64,000 bases of DNA from Neofusicoccum parvum (lineage: Eukaryota; Ascomycota; Dothideomycetes; Botryosphaeriales; Botryosphaeriaceae): the NCBI GenBank assembly GCA_020912385.1, contig CP087214.1:558001-622000 (forward strand), written 5' to 3'. Positions 45,209-55,993 of the stretch are shown piece by piece. Numbering within the stretch: the first letter of the stretch is position 1; each line of letters begins with the position of its first letter. The position numbers and the translations under genes were made by a program. The notes beneath the pieces are model-generated. The model was not told the origin of the DNA. It was given only the letters and a program-made list of their open reading frames with translations, and did no database searches.

Positions 45209-45849
45209 ACTGGAGAAACTCAAAAATTGACAACTACGACCCATCAAAAAATAAATTGTCTGCTATCTTATATAGGCCGTCAGGCGAAAATAAGGCGAGA
45301 ATCGAGCGAGAACAAGGTAAGAACCAGGCGGGAAGTGTTCCTGCAGTTCTCGTTGATCCTCAAATTCCTATCTCAGGTCGGCCGAGCGGGACGGGCCGCC
45401 GCAGTCTTCGCACGAGCAACGAACGGCAGGGGGGCCAGAGGTCCAACTGAGGACGGAGCTCATCGGGGCCACCTCGGGACTGCGGGCCTGGCGTCCCCGT
45501 CCGCCCCGCCTCTCGGCCTCGCTCCTTCGGCACCTTCAACAGACCGTCTCGTCCCACTCGGCATCCCGATCTTCCCCCGCTTACCACATCTTCTCGGACC
45601 CGACCACTGGAGGAGCAGTCGAGGCTTGCCCCATTACCTCATTGCACATCCCATCCCGCCATGCCCCGCACTCAAACCCTGCCGCGGCCCTCCAAGGCTG
45701 CGGACTTAGCCACAAACTCCGCCAGGATTCTCCGCGGAGGAACACGCACATACTCGTATAAGAAATTTGGTGACACCACATAAGCATCGAGCTGACATTC
45801 CTTCTCCTCTGACTTAAACCGCCTGCTACGCCTACGCCCGAGCCCTGCA
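45209..45849. promoter_or_regulatory. Divergent intergenic region of monooxygenase and amidohydrolase
   Basis: 641 bp between two divergent start codons; presumably a bidirectional promoter. The left part is A-rich with several GCGAGAA/GCGGGAA-like words (45293-45345), the right part is C-rich. No specific factor site assigned. Confidence 0.4.
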
Positions 45850-47367
45850 ATGGCCCGCTCCACGCTTTTTGAGAATGGCACGGTGATTTCCTTCGACGAT
45901 GTCAGCCAAAGCCTCAAAATCCTCCGCAACACGTCGGTGCTAGTGGTCGGGGACAGGATCGCCGCCATTTTTGACTCCGGCTCAGCCGACTCGGTGGAGA
46001 TCCCAGCTGACACGGAGAAAGTGTCTGCTGCCAACAAGATCATCTCGCCCGGCTTTGTCGACACCCATCGCCACGGCTGGCAGACGGCGTTCAGGACGCT
46101 CGCGCCGAACACGACTCTTGCCCAGTACATACAGCGCTACGGGCAGTACGCCGTGACCACGGTCTTCACGCCCGAAGACGTCTACTACGGCCAACTTACC
46201 GGCATCTACGAAGCTCTTAACGCCGGCGTTACCTCGATCCTCGACCACGCTCACTCCACGTGGTCGGCCGGGGCAGCCGAAGCGTCGCTCAATGCCTCCA
46301 TTGACAGCGGAGTCCGAATGTGGTGGTGCTACGGATTCGGGGCCTTCAACGACGAGCAGGCCGGCATCTTCAGCCAGCTCAGCCAATCCCCACGGCTGGC
46401 CGGGAGCACCGTGGAATACGGCATGGCCTTCGATTCCTGGAGCAGGGCCAAGCCGGAAGAGATCGAGAAAGTGAAGACCCTTGCCAGGTAAGCAGGACCT
46501 GCAGGCTCCCCACCCCCAAAGTCCGGCCGCACGTCCGCAACTAACGCGCAGGGGGGTGACTTCAGGGACGCGAAAATCTCAGCCTTCACGACGCACCACC
46601 TGGGCGGGCCGTGGATGTTCGACAACGGGCCGAGCACGCTCGCGCGGCACGGCTTCCTCGAGGACGTGCCCTTCCCGATCGTCTTCTCGCACGCGTCGTT
46701 CCTGCAGCCGGCCGACCGCGCGCTGCTGCGCCGGCACAACCACCACGTCTCCATCACGCCCGAGTCCGAGATGCACTACGGCCACGACCACCCCAACACC
46801 CCGTTCGTCCAGGACCAGGCCGCGCTCGGCGTCGACACCCACTTCACCTTCAGCACCGACATCGTCACCCAGGCCCGCCTGTGGCTGCAGGCCACCCGCC
46901 GCTCCCTGTACCGGCGCACGCTCGAGGGCTGGCAGATCCCGAACACGAACCCCATGAGCGCCAACCAGGCGTTCCTGCTCGCGACGAGGAACGGCGGGCT
47001 GGCGCTGCGGAGGGAGGACGTGGGCGTGGTGAAGGTCGGGGCGAAGGCCGATCTGGTGCTGTTTGACGGGACGTCGCCGAACATGCTGGGCTGGGTGGAT
47101 CCGGTGGCGGCCATCATCCTGCATTCGAACGTGGGGGATGTGAAGGATGTGATGGTGGATGGGGAGTGGAGGAAGAGGGATGGGAAGCTGGTGTTGAAGC
47201 AGGACAGGGCGGAGGTGGAGGAGAAGTTTTTGAAGTCGGCGAGGAGAATCCAGAAAATTTGGGAGGAGACGCCGTTGCCGGTGCTTGATGGTGAATGGTC
47301 GATGGGTACCAAGTATGCGAAAACTGAGGAACAAAACGTCGTGCGGGGGGAGGGTACTGGTTACTGA
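45850..47367 (+). CDS. Metal-dependent amidohydrolase (TRZ/ATZ, cytosine-deaminase-like)
   Basis: Two exons, 45850-46487 and 46566-47367, giving 479 residues. It starts MARSTLFENGTVISFDDVSQ with the beta-sandwich typical of the amidohydrolase superfamily. Metal ligands: SPGFVDTHRHGW (H-x-H), FTTHHLGG, IVFSHASFL and FSTDIVTQ (Asp). GVTSILDHAHS and MSANQAFLLATRNGG then VGVVKVGAKADLVLFD are standard ATZ/TRZ landmarks. These enzymes hydrolyse C-N or C-Cl bonds on heterocycles (guanine, cytosine, triazines, hydantoin-like substrates); the actual substrate is unknown. The exon 1 to 2 junction keeps an Arg codon (AG|G). Confidence 0.88.
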
Positions 47368-47709
47368 GATGCTGAAACAAAAATGTGTGCTTAAAATTGC
47401 CTGAGGGTTACTTTATGTTCTATGGGTTGCATCCGGCCAATCGGACGATATTTGGGTTGCGTTTGTAATTACCTCGGAAAGAAGTGACTAAGATATCACA
47501 AGCATAAAGCCAAACTATAGGTTCTCGAATTGATGTCTGTCTCTGGTAACATTTTCAACAAGGGCTATTTTGCGCAAGGCTGAAGTGGGAATCTGAGCAT
47601 CCACAGGCACGGCTCGTGACAGGAGTCGGCAATTCGAATTGACATAACTTCAAGTCCGTTTTATCGTTGGGGAATGTCTACGCTAATAGGCAGCTGCGCT
47701 GTGTAGCGA
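47368..47709. other. Convergent 3' region
   Basis: 342 bp, AT-rich, between the amidohydrolase and the HET gene. Holds both 3' ends; nothing else seen. Confidence 0.5.
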
Positions 47710-49701
47710 TCATATTATGCTGACAAGACGCTTCTTGCTTTTGACTTTGACAACCCAGTCGCATAATTCCGCATATCCAACCCGTTGGAAGACAGATGAA
47801 CCATCAACGACAGCCTTCAGAACCAACGCCATTCTGTCCACAGTATATCCAGAGCCCCCTTGCCTACCACCAAGTTCCAGAATCCAGAGCTTGTCTCCGG
47901 GTTTCACCTCATGTTCTGCGCCATCAACTGAGACAGACTCGTGTTGTGTGTCCGGATTGAATTGGAGACGGGAATTCATGTTTGTGATAAGCTGAAAGCT
48001 TCCGTCTGGGTTGACCAAGCACTCAGCTGCGGACATTGGTGCAGAGATGGTCAGAGATGCACCGCGGTTTGCTGGTCCATACGGATTCGAGGTTGCCGGT
48101 GTCCATGAGATGTTGATGATGTCGGCGTAGATCAGGGCTTGGGTAGATCTGGGACGCACTAGTGTCTCTAAGCCTTTGTAATTTACAGGCCCGGTGACAG
48201 AAGCCCAAGACCAAGAAGGGGCGTAGTAACTCTCATGCCGCTTACTCGGCTTGTCGGAAGTTGAGGTGCACCATAATAGATCTCGCACCATGTCGCTCTT
48301 CCAAAGACCGCAGATATAATCATCCTGCCTCATCCTACTCATGAGTGCAGCTATACCAGATAGAGCTGGAAGCCTGTCCGTGTCGTAGGTGATACACCGT
48401 TGCGTGAATTCAGTAACAATCTGATGCCATTCAAGCAAGGTTCCGTTGCAGGTTCCTGGTCCAAATGATGTGTAGTTTGGAGCACCGTTCTCGCTAGCCG
48501 TGGAGTACTCGTGAGTCCTTGGCTTTGGACTGCATTCGCAAACGTCTTCCGAGCAGCACTCCCACCACATCTCGAATCTGTTAAAATGCAGAATCCTGCG
48601 AGAGAGCATTCTCTCTTGGAAGGTCCAGGCACGGCTGTCGAGTGTGCCTTTGGCTGAACTTTTTCTCAGGCGCGATCCATGATGAAGCCATTTGAGTGTC
48701 TGGGCAGCCTGCCGGACAAAGATGGACCCGCTTTCCAGGTCTTCCACATGCAGCGGTTTTCCAACGTTCGACATCGGCCGAAAACAGCCTTCACGGCTAT
48801 TCAAAGCCCCATCCGCGGCTATTGTGACTGTTGCATTTGCATAGTAATCACACATCAAAGCCGCCTCCTGGTTCCAGTCTTCCCCATCGTCCTGGATGAT
48901 GCAGAGACTGTCGATCCAGATGTAGCGCAAGCCGAGCTGGCGAGTGATCATCAAAGCATCGGAGAAAGTTTCTGGCAAGTCTGCAAAGGGAATTGATCTG
49001 AGTCGATCCGTGATGGTAGAGGTTGTAGTCCGCAGCGGAACAATGCCGCCCCAGCAATGACTCAATATAGAGTATTCCTCTTTCTCTCCGCTGGAGACAT
49101 GAAGGCGCGGACCATCGTCTGGAGAACCCACATATATCACTCGCTTCGGCAGAATACCGAGCCCAGAGGCACACTTCTCATGTCCTTTGAGACAACTTTC
49201 GAGCCAGTTCTTTGAAATAAGTCCGCACCGGTCTGACTTGGACGGTCGAGGTTCTGGAATTGTGGGTCCGATTACAGGCCACGGAGCTGAGGATCCTTTT
49301 TTGACGCAAACGTCAGTAACTCAAGAGCCAAAACAAGACAAGGGCCGCTTACCGGGGGTACAGTAAAGTTCCAGAGTGTACTCTTGAAGGTCATCGTTTC
49401 TGATATATGGCTCGACTGCGAAGGCCCTGAGACTCAGGGGTCCGTTGTGATGCATGTTATCCTGGCTGCTGGAATGGAAAGCCAAGTCAATGTAGCGCAC
49501 CTTTCTTTCCGGAAGATGTGCCGCAATTGAATTGGTCAATACCTTGCAGCTTTTACAGCCGCCCACAGCAGCTGACTGCACAGCCTCCCATTCGGTGCGA
49601 CTGTCCAATACAGTCTGCTGGTGTGACTTCTGTCTCCAAAGATCTTCTGCGAGATTTAAACAGACTCCACAATGACTAGATAGAAGATCCTGTTCGCTCA
49701 T
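47710..49701 (-). CDS. HET-domain protein (heterokaryon incompatibility type)
   Basis: Two exons, 49353-49701 and 47710-49295, giving 644 residues. The three HET blocks are intact: YSILSHCWGG (about residue 195), YIWIDSLCIIQDDGEDWNQE, and SRAWTFQERMLSRRILHF. A Cys-rich N-terminus (HCGVCLNLAEDLW, GGCKSCKVL) is common in HET proteins. The frame extends upstream to 49842, but only with a TTG; the ATG at 49701 is used. The single intron has an A-rich acceptor (CAAAAAAG), which is less typical. HET proteins trigger regulated cell death after non-self recognition in filamentous fungi, and they are usually present in large, fast-evolving families. Confidence 0.9.
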
Positions 49702-50643
49702 GCTTGTTTGTTCGAGAATCGAGATCTCGAGCCCACGTGATCTCTGTGGCAGGAACAGGTCAATTATGAGCAATAAACTCTTGCGGCTTGTACTGATGGC
49801 TTCGTGGGTGTTGTACGAAGGTTTTCTTCGCGAAGAGATCAAACGATAACAACGACTGTTCTGCCTGATGAGGCGGGGGTCGTGGCTGCTGCCTAGCGAG
49901 TCGGCGGGAACATTAAATTAGATTGCATGGGACGGGCCATCGAGGGCGGAATTCTGGGGACCAACTTCGTGCTCCGCCACCACGACAGGAATGGCGGAAC
50001 CAAACTGATGCTCCCATTATTCGCAGATAGGAGGGCGGAACTCTTGGTATCACCCGCAAGTCCCGCTGGCGGAGCTACGGTGGGGCTTGGACAGCCTCGA
50101 AGCCAATCATCCCGACCGCCGCGGCCTGCGGGATCCGTAAATGGCTCACCGGATTATCAAGACTGTTCAATCAGCTGCTAGCCCATGCAGCAAGTAGAGT
50201 AGCATGCATGCATTGTGTCAGCCTGATGGGGAGCGCACTGACGGCGGAGTTCATGTAGCCACTCATAGAAAGACGTGTACAGATAGGCATTCCGCAGGAG
50301 GGGAAAGCGATAGTATTGACGGGGCGTACTTGCAGTATCATGCATGGCCTCGCAATTCGCCACTTCGCGTGATTTGAGGGAAATTTCTTGCGCGGACGAA
50401 TGAGTGTCGTGAGCGAGGAGGGCGGGGCTCTTGGCCACCGCGCTTACCCATGTGCAACAGCATTCCAAGGCACGGCGGGGCGCAGCCTGGCGGAAGTCTC
50501 AGAAGTCCGCCCCGCTGACGGAATGGCTCTCTTAAAAAGCAAGGAGGGCGGGATTCCTGGCCTCCGCTCGCAAACTTATTTTTCCACGCACTCCACGCTC
50601 TCATCCCGCTTGGCTGATCTAAACAATATTTGAAAAGTTAACC
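49702..50643. other. Intergenic region with a repeated 17-bp motif
   Basis: About 940 bp between the HET gene and the ORF at 50644. It carries four copies of a GAGGGCGG-type motif and several GTCCGCC/GGCGGAA words, giving it a patchy repeated look. No gene recognised. Confidence 0.5.
49942..50560 (+). repeat. Dispersed 17-bp motif, four copies
   Basis: The consensus is GAGGGCGGRRYTCYTGG. Copies: 49942-49958 (GAGGGCGGAATTCTGGG), 50031-50047 (GAGGGCGGAACTCTTGG), 50418-50434 (GAGGGCGGGGCTCTTGG) and 50544-50560 (GAGGGCGGGATTCCTGG). All four have the same orientation; spacings are 89, 387 and 126 bp. Confidence 0.75.
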
Positions 50644-51144
50644 ATGACTTTATCTTCAGAAGCTATAATAGCCCTTCTTTCTCTCCTTGTTCAAATAATG
50701 GCACTATTCTGCGGGTATGGCCACGAAAACTTCGGCCAGCTTCGGGGTGAGTTGAAGCCAGTTTCCCTTGCCGTGGCATCGCTTCATGCTTACCACCTCT
50801 TAGCTCTTGTCCTTGGGACGTGGCACACTCTTTGCCGACTCGTTGACAAGACTGCCAAAGCAGCTTGCAAAGTCCTCCTCAGTTGTTATGCACACGGCAA
50901 TGCGGTCGTCCTCTCCGTGTTGGTCCATCATTTCCTTTGTTCTCATGTTCATTGTCTGACAGGACCATCTAAAACTCGCATAGTGCCGCGCTCTTCCATT
51001 TCTGGTATCCATTTTGGGCAAACTTACGTGACCGGCTCGAGGCAACGGCGGAAATCAGTGCCTTACCTTGACATGAGCATCTTTACTCTTCTCATTCACG
51101 CGGCTATGCAACAATCTTCACTAGCCATCGGCCGGAAAACGTGA
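50644..51144 (+). CDS. Possible small protein with hydrophobic N-terminus
   Basis: An uninterrupted frame of 166 codons starting MTLSSEAIIALLSLLVQIMA. The N-terminal helix resembles the ORF at 42999 (about 10 of 19 residues). A plausible intron at 50748-50806 (GTGAGT...TTAG) would keep the same frame and remove a stretch, joining QLR to ALVLGTWHTLC. The downstream part is not protein-like in an obvious way, so the true 3' structure is uncertain. No domain recognised. Confidence 0.3.
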   Translation: MTLSSEAIIALLSLLVQIMALFCGYGHENFGQLRGELKPVSLAVASLHAYHLLALVLGTWHTLCRLVDKTAKAACKVLLSCYAHGNAVVLSVLVHHFLCSHVHCLTGPSKTRIVPRSSISGIHFGQTYVTGSRQRRKSVPYLDMSIFTLLIHAAMQQSSLAIGRKT

Positions 51145-51674
51145 AGGGAAATGGAATAGTTACATATTTATCAACCATTTCCTGTTCTCATGTATTTATA
51201 TTCAGCCGCTTACCAATGCGTTTAAAAGTCGTACAGCGACGATACATGATAGTCTGTCTACAATCGGCACAGGAGAGTCCTGAAAATAATTAAATTGGTG
51301 AAGACCTGCAAGTCCAATGAGAGGCATCACCGTCCGACCGCTCCAAGTAACCAAGGAGTTCGTGGTGCGCATGTTTGCAAGAATTACGGGGAAGTCCTAG
51401 AAAGACAACCGATGAGCAGCTGAAGAAGCAGTGCACAGCATCGCATGGGAGTTTGCCAGTTTTCCAAACTTTATTTCAAGATCTTACAACGCCTGGCCCC
51501 CTACCTTGGGTATCTTCCAAACAGCCGTTGAGAGTGCGCCATACGCCGTGCCAATTCAGTCCACTACACTTCTGTTCCGTATCAACCCTCACCCCACCTC
51601 CACCTCAATATTCACCCTCGCCTATGATTTCCCCCTCCCTCTGCATCTTCACTCCATCCACACCCATCCCTCAC
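51145..51674. other. Intergenic region upstream of the NPR2 stop
   Basis: 530 bp; includes the 3' UTR of the leftward NPR2 gene. C/A-rich near 51560-51670. No gene seen. Confidence 0.45.
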
Positions 51675-53630
51675 TCACCTATTCACCACCAACACATCCC
51701 CAAACCCCTTCTTCATCTTCGCCAACACCTCCCTCTCACTCATCCCCAACTCCGTGCATATCTCATCGAAGCAATGCAACCCATCCAAATACCTGGCGAG
51801 CGGCAACTCCCTCCCAAACCCTGTGCCACCGCCACCGCTCCCACCCGCCGTCGCCCCATCCGCCGCGCCGCCACCGCCATCCTCCGCATCCGAGTCCACG
51901 CGCCACGGGCTGCTGTAGCCGTTGTGGCCGCGCCAGCGGGCGCCGTGCAGGTGGTCGTAGCCGTCGTAGCTGGCCGTCGTGCCGGCGAGGGCGCCGGCCG
52001 ACGTCGTGATGGCGTACTTGTGCACCCGGTACAGGAAGCCCTTGATGACGCCGAACGTGACCAGGCGGCGCACGTCGATGTGCGTGAGCAGCGCCGTGTT
52101 CTCCACAACCCACGCCCGCAGCGTCACGCCCTGCCGGAGCGACGAGTACAGCTGGATGAGAGTGTCGGCCGACACCACGGGCTGGTTGGGTGCCAGGATG
52201 AGGTTGGTCGTGGCGAAGGTGTGGACGGTGGACGAGTGCGTGCCGATGGTGGAGGAGCGATGCGGGCGTGGGAACGAGAGGAAAGACGAGGTTTGGGTTG
52301 GGCTGCCGCTTGCGGTTGTGGTGCCGGTGCCGGTGGTGGAGGAAGCGAGGGTGCTGCCGATGCTGGCTTTGCGGGAGTGGCCGTGGGACGGCTTGTGCGA
52401 GTCGCGCTTGAGCTCTTCGGGGAGCCCGCTTTCGCCGCTAATAGAGGCGTCGAGGAAGCGGGGGATCCTGACGTAGCGAGCACACTCGGCGAGGGCGGCT
52501 TCGTCGGTGAAAAAGTGTGCTATGATAGGGGTGGGTGCGTACATGGCGCCGAATTGGAAGATGTCGAGCAGCACGACGCAGTCGTAGTATACTAGGTGCT
52601 GGATGGCTTTCCGGGTAAGACCAAGATCTGTGTCGGCGAGCTGCGAGATGAAGGAGACGGAATTGATTCCATCAATGTACGGTAGTATTCGTGTGAGTGT
52701 TAGATCTGAAGAAAGAGTTGCACAGCGATTGCTGAAGGAATGCGGGTTCATGGCAGAAGGTGCGGTGTACATCTCGAGGTCGATGGTCAGAAGGGGAACA
52801 TGCCATGCGTGAACAGGGGCCGGAGGCAAGCGTGTCGGGAAGAGCTTCAGGTTGATCGTGTTCGAATCATCTTGTATCTCTGTTAACGTGGTTGCAGCTC
52901 AAGTAACTCGGATGGGGGAAAAGAGTTGAGAACTCACCAATTGGGATCATGCACTCGCAGTAATTGTTTAGATCCTCCAAGATCATCTCGCATAGGGCGT
53001 ACACCTTGCTACTCGTGCCCACCTCGGCCATCTCATCCAAGCTCAGCCCGTCCAACCCCAGTGACTGTACGGACTGATCTTCGCCCACGCTCTCGGCCAC
53101 AGACGCAGCTCGTTCCATCCTCTTTATGCCCAATCCAACACTGAAGCTCCTCCCCGGATCTCCTAGCGCATCCCATGGAATGTCCTTCTCTTCCTTGCTC
53201 AGGAAGCTGCCCTGCTCTTCCAGATTGCGCAGCAGCTTGCCCAATTTGCGCACGACGCTCGCGTAGCTGTTCCAGTCCAGCAGGTCCTCTTCGACAACGA
53301 GGGCGAAGTTGAAGATGAACTGGTTGCGGTCGTATTTGCCATTGTAGTTGTTGATACAGACCGGGTAGCCGACGACGCGGTAGTGGTTGGAGCATACGGT
53401 GACGAGGCGATCGCAGAACTCCTGGCGTGGGATTACGTACTCCGAAACGTCGCTGAAGCTGAAGTAGGGGCTTGACTGAGCGCAGGGTGCTATTGAAGGC
53501 GTGATCGAGCCGTCGGGCACCTGGTGGAGGACGCGAGATCCTGGGCGCATGAGCGGTGTACTGGGAGCAAGGCTGCGCGACGCGTACCTTTCTCGGGATG
53601 GAACCGAGTGTAGAATATTGCCTTGATCAT
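51675..53630 (-). CDS. NPR2: Nitrogen permease regulator 2 (NPR2), SEACIT/GATOR1 subunit
   Basis: Three exons: 53588-53630, 52938-53540 and 51675-52879, giving 616 residues. It starts MIKAIFYTRFHPEKGSRVLH and continues QVPDGSI, the family opening. Next come EYVIPRQEFCDRLVTVCSNH, YRVVGYPVCINN, YDRNQFIFNFALV and ALCEMILEDLNNYCECMIPI, all Npr2 hallmarks. Then INLKLFPTRLPPAPVHAWHV and ILPYIDGINSVSFISQLADT follow. A low-complexity insert (Ser/Thr/Gly, residues about 360-410) and a Gly-rich loop near 565 are extra. The C-terminus with CTELGMSEREVLAKMKKG is conserved. Npr2-Npr3-Iml1 inhibits TORC1 when amino acids are scarce. It acts at the vacuole. Confidence 0.93.
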
Positions 53631-54045
53631 GGCTGCGAAACGTCTGCCAAGATCTTGTTGGTTGCCGCTGAATCTACGTGCAATTGTCGAGCTCCATGAT
53701 CGGGTGGTGTCGATGAGTTGTGGTGGGGTTGGACGAGTCGCGTCAAGCAAGCTCGCGTGGACCAGCTTCCCTAAGCCCGCAATCTCCGACAACGAATGAA
53801 ATCACGTGCATGCATATTGCAACGAAGCAGTCCAAAGCTAGAGTTGATAATCCATTTTCTGCCAGTGTGTTTGCCCACTCCATGATCCTTCCGCAAAACC
53901 GTCCTCTCCCCCGCACGCTTCCTTTTTCTTTTCGCCTCTGCCTTTTCAGGACTAGTTCCTCTTCTAGATATGCACATTGTCCTCCCAGGGAAGGGTGATA
54001 TCTATGGTTGTTCCACATCCATTGAATACCTCTTGGGTTAAGCGT
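53631..54045. other. Intergenic region between two leftward genes
   Basis: 415 bp holding the NPR2 promoter and the 3' end of the BAP31-like gene. Confidence 0.5.
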
Positions 54046-54979
54046 TTACCGATCCTTCTTGGGGACGCTGTCAGAACCAGAGACCTCGTCACCCAGACGG
54101 TTGTACTCGCGAGAGAGACCCTCGGCCTGCTTCTTGAGGTGCTCAATATCACGGTCCTTGTCGGCAAGCTCCTTCTTCAAGCGGCCAATTTCGCCAGCAT
54201 CACCAGCCTTGCCGAGAGCAGACGAGCCCTTGCCCTTAGCAGCCGAGTCGCCCCTGAGCGACTTGTTCTCCTCCTCGAGGCGCAGGACGTCGAGGATCAT
54301 GACGTAGGTGCGGTTGAGAATCAGCGACAGGAAGAGGGTGAAGCCGCACAGGTACATGTTGCGCTGCGAGTAGAACTTGCGGGCCTGGACCTCCATGCGC
54401 TCGGGGCCACCGATGACCGCGGCTCTGTTAATAACCCAAGTCAGCAATCACATTGAAGCTCGATACGTCATGGGAGGGAAACTAACCTGCCCTGCTTCTC
54501 TGCGCTAGAGGCCGCGGCGAGCTCAAGCTGGACGCGGTAGACACGGTTGACGCTGTCAATGAACAGAATCAGGATGAAGATGAAAGTAATCTGGCCATTT
54601 GTTTAGCGTGAGCCGTGTTTTCCAGGCGTAATCGTCACGCACCTTCATGCCATATTGTAGCTTCGCTATGAGGGGGCTCTCGGAGATGAAGGTGAAAAGC
54701 TTGCGACGCCAGGTGAACGGCAGAGGGACGATGAGTGACATGAAGACCACCATCTCCGCCACCAGGAGCATGAAAACCTGTAAGTGAGCGTATTAGCATT
54801 GCGTCAACCTGAGATGTCGCGTGTCCGCGTCGTGAGGGGTAATGGCACCAGCGAGGTGATCATCGTGATATGAGGAGCAACAGAGACAGAATCGCCTCAA
54901 TGCCATCAAGTTGTATGCGCAGGCAGCTGCAGAGTTGAGGAAGTGGTTCGCGACGTACCAAGCTGTAGTAAAGCGTCAT
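54046..54979 (-). CDS. BAP31-like ER membrane protein (Yet3 family)
   Basis: Four exons: 54959-54979, 54643-54777, 54487-54590 and 54046-54424, giving 212 residues. It begins MTLYYSLVFMLLVAEMVVFM, followed by PFTWRRKLFTFISESPLIAK and LQYGMKITFIFILILFIDSV, the characteristic Yet/BAP31 block with three membrane segments (about 2-20, 45-65, 100-120). The cytosolic tail (about 130-205) is a coiled coil (LKKELADKDRDIEHLKKQAE). The last residues are KKDR, a KKXX-type dilysine signal for ER retrieval by COPI. BAP31 proteins act in ER export and quality control of membrane proteins. Exon 1 codes for only seven residues. Confidence 0.93.
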
Positions 54980-55993
54980 CGTTGCTTGTTGCTAGGCTGC
55001 CGAGGTGGAATGTTGTGATGTTCGCTTGGCGAGGGAGGAAGGTAGGAAGCAGCAGAAGCTGTCGAGGATGTCGATGAGCCTGAGATGTGTCTCTTGAGCA
55101 GGTTGTAGAGGTGCGGAAGCAGAGTGGTTGCCTGCGGTGTCGATGGAGGTTATGTGGCAGCAGGCGGGAAACGAAGCAAACGAACAAGCCAGGAATACGT
55201 CACATCGTGGTCCGTGCGTTCCGCGCCGGAACGACGAGGAAGCCTGCAAGCCTGCCTGGGTCTGGCCTCGCAACCTCACCAACCCCTCTGCGGCATCACC
55301 GCCACGCCGTCGTCATCCTCCCCCTCAGCTCCTTGCGTCACTAGACATGCCCGCAGGTACGTGCTTCCCGCGATCGCCTGCAAGTCCCCCCCTGGATTCA
55401 TGATGAGCACGCTGGGGCCATAAGATTCCGCCCTCTCCGCGTTTGCTCCACTGGGCCAACTCCCATGTGCGGCTGGCATGTGACGGTGGGACTGATTTCA
55501 AAACCAGTTAACAACAACAATCTTCTCATTTGTCTGAAGTTATTCCTCATGCTTTGTCGTCTTCTACGATCGATTGTATCAGATCTTGACTGACACGACG
55601 TCCAGGAGTTTGACGCAGCCTCCTGCCCACGAAGAAATTGGTCTCGTAACATCGCGGCAAAACACAATATTGGACTTCGTGAGGCCTTCTGTAGTGATCT
55701 GCTTGGCACAAGCATGCGTGCACATGCACACCTTCAGTGTATTCAATTAACGTAATTGCGCTTTTCGAATGGAAAGTTGTCGCAAACAGCCGCCTCGACG
55801 GTGATCACACCCGTCACAAATCTCACGGTGGCAACATGGTCCACTCCCAAACGCCACCCAAATGCAACAATGCACCACGAATCCTGACAGATCCATGTTC
55901 TTCCCAGCCATGAGCCACCACGCGCCTTTGAAGAATTGATGCGAGAAAACGCCACTCCAGTCGAAAGATTCGTCTCCGTCGCCCATAGCACTA
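54980..55993. other. Intergenic region
   Basis: About 1 kb between BAP31 (start at 54979) and the 3' end of ADA3. Small frames on both strands have no recognisable content. Confidence 0.5.

Noticed and set aside
49702..49842. Longer HET protein starting at 49842
   Set aside because: Needs a TTG start; the ATG at 49701 is the first in frame.
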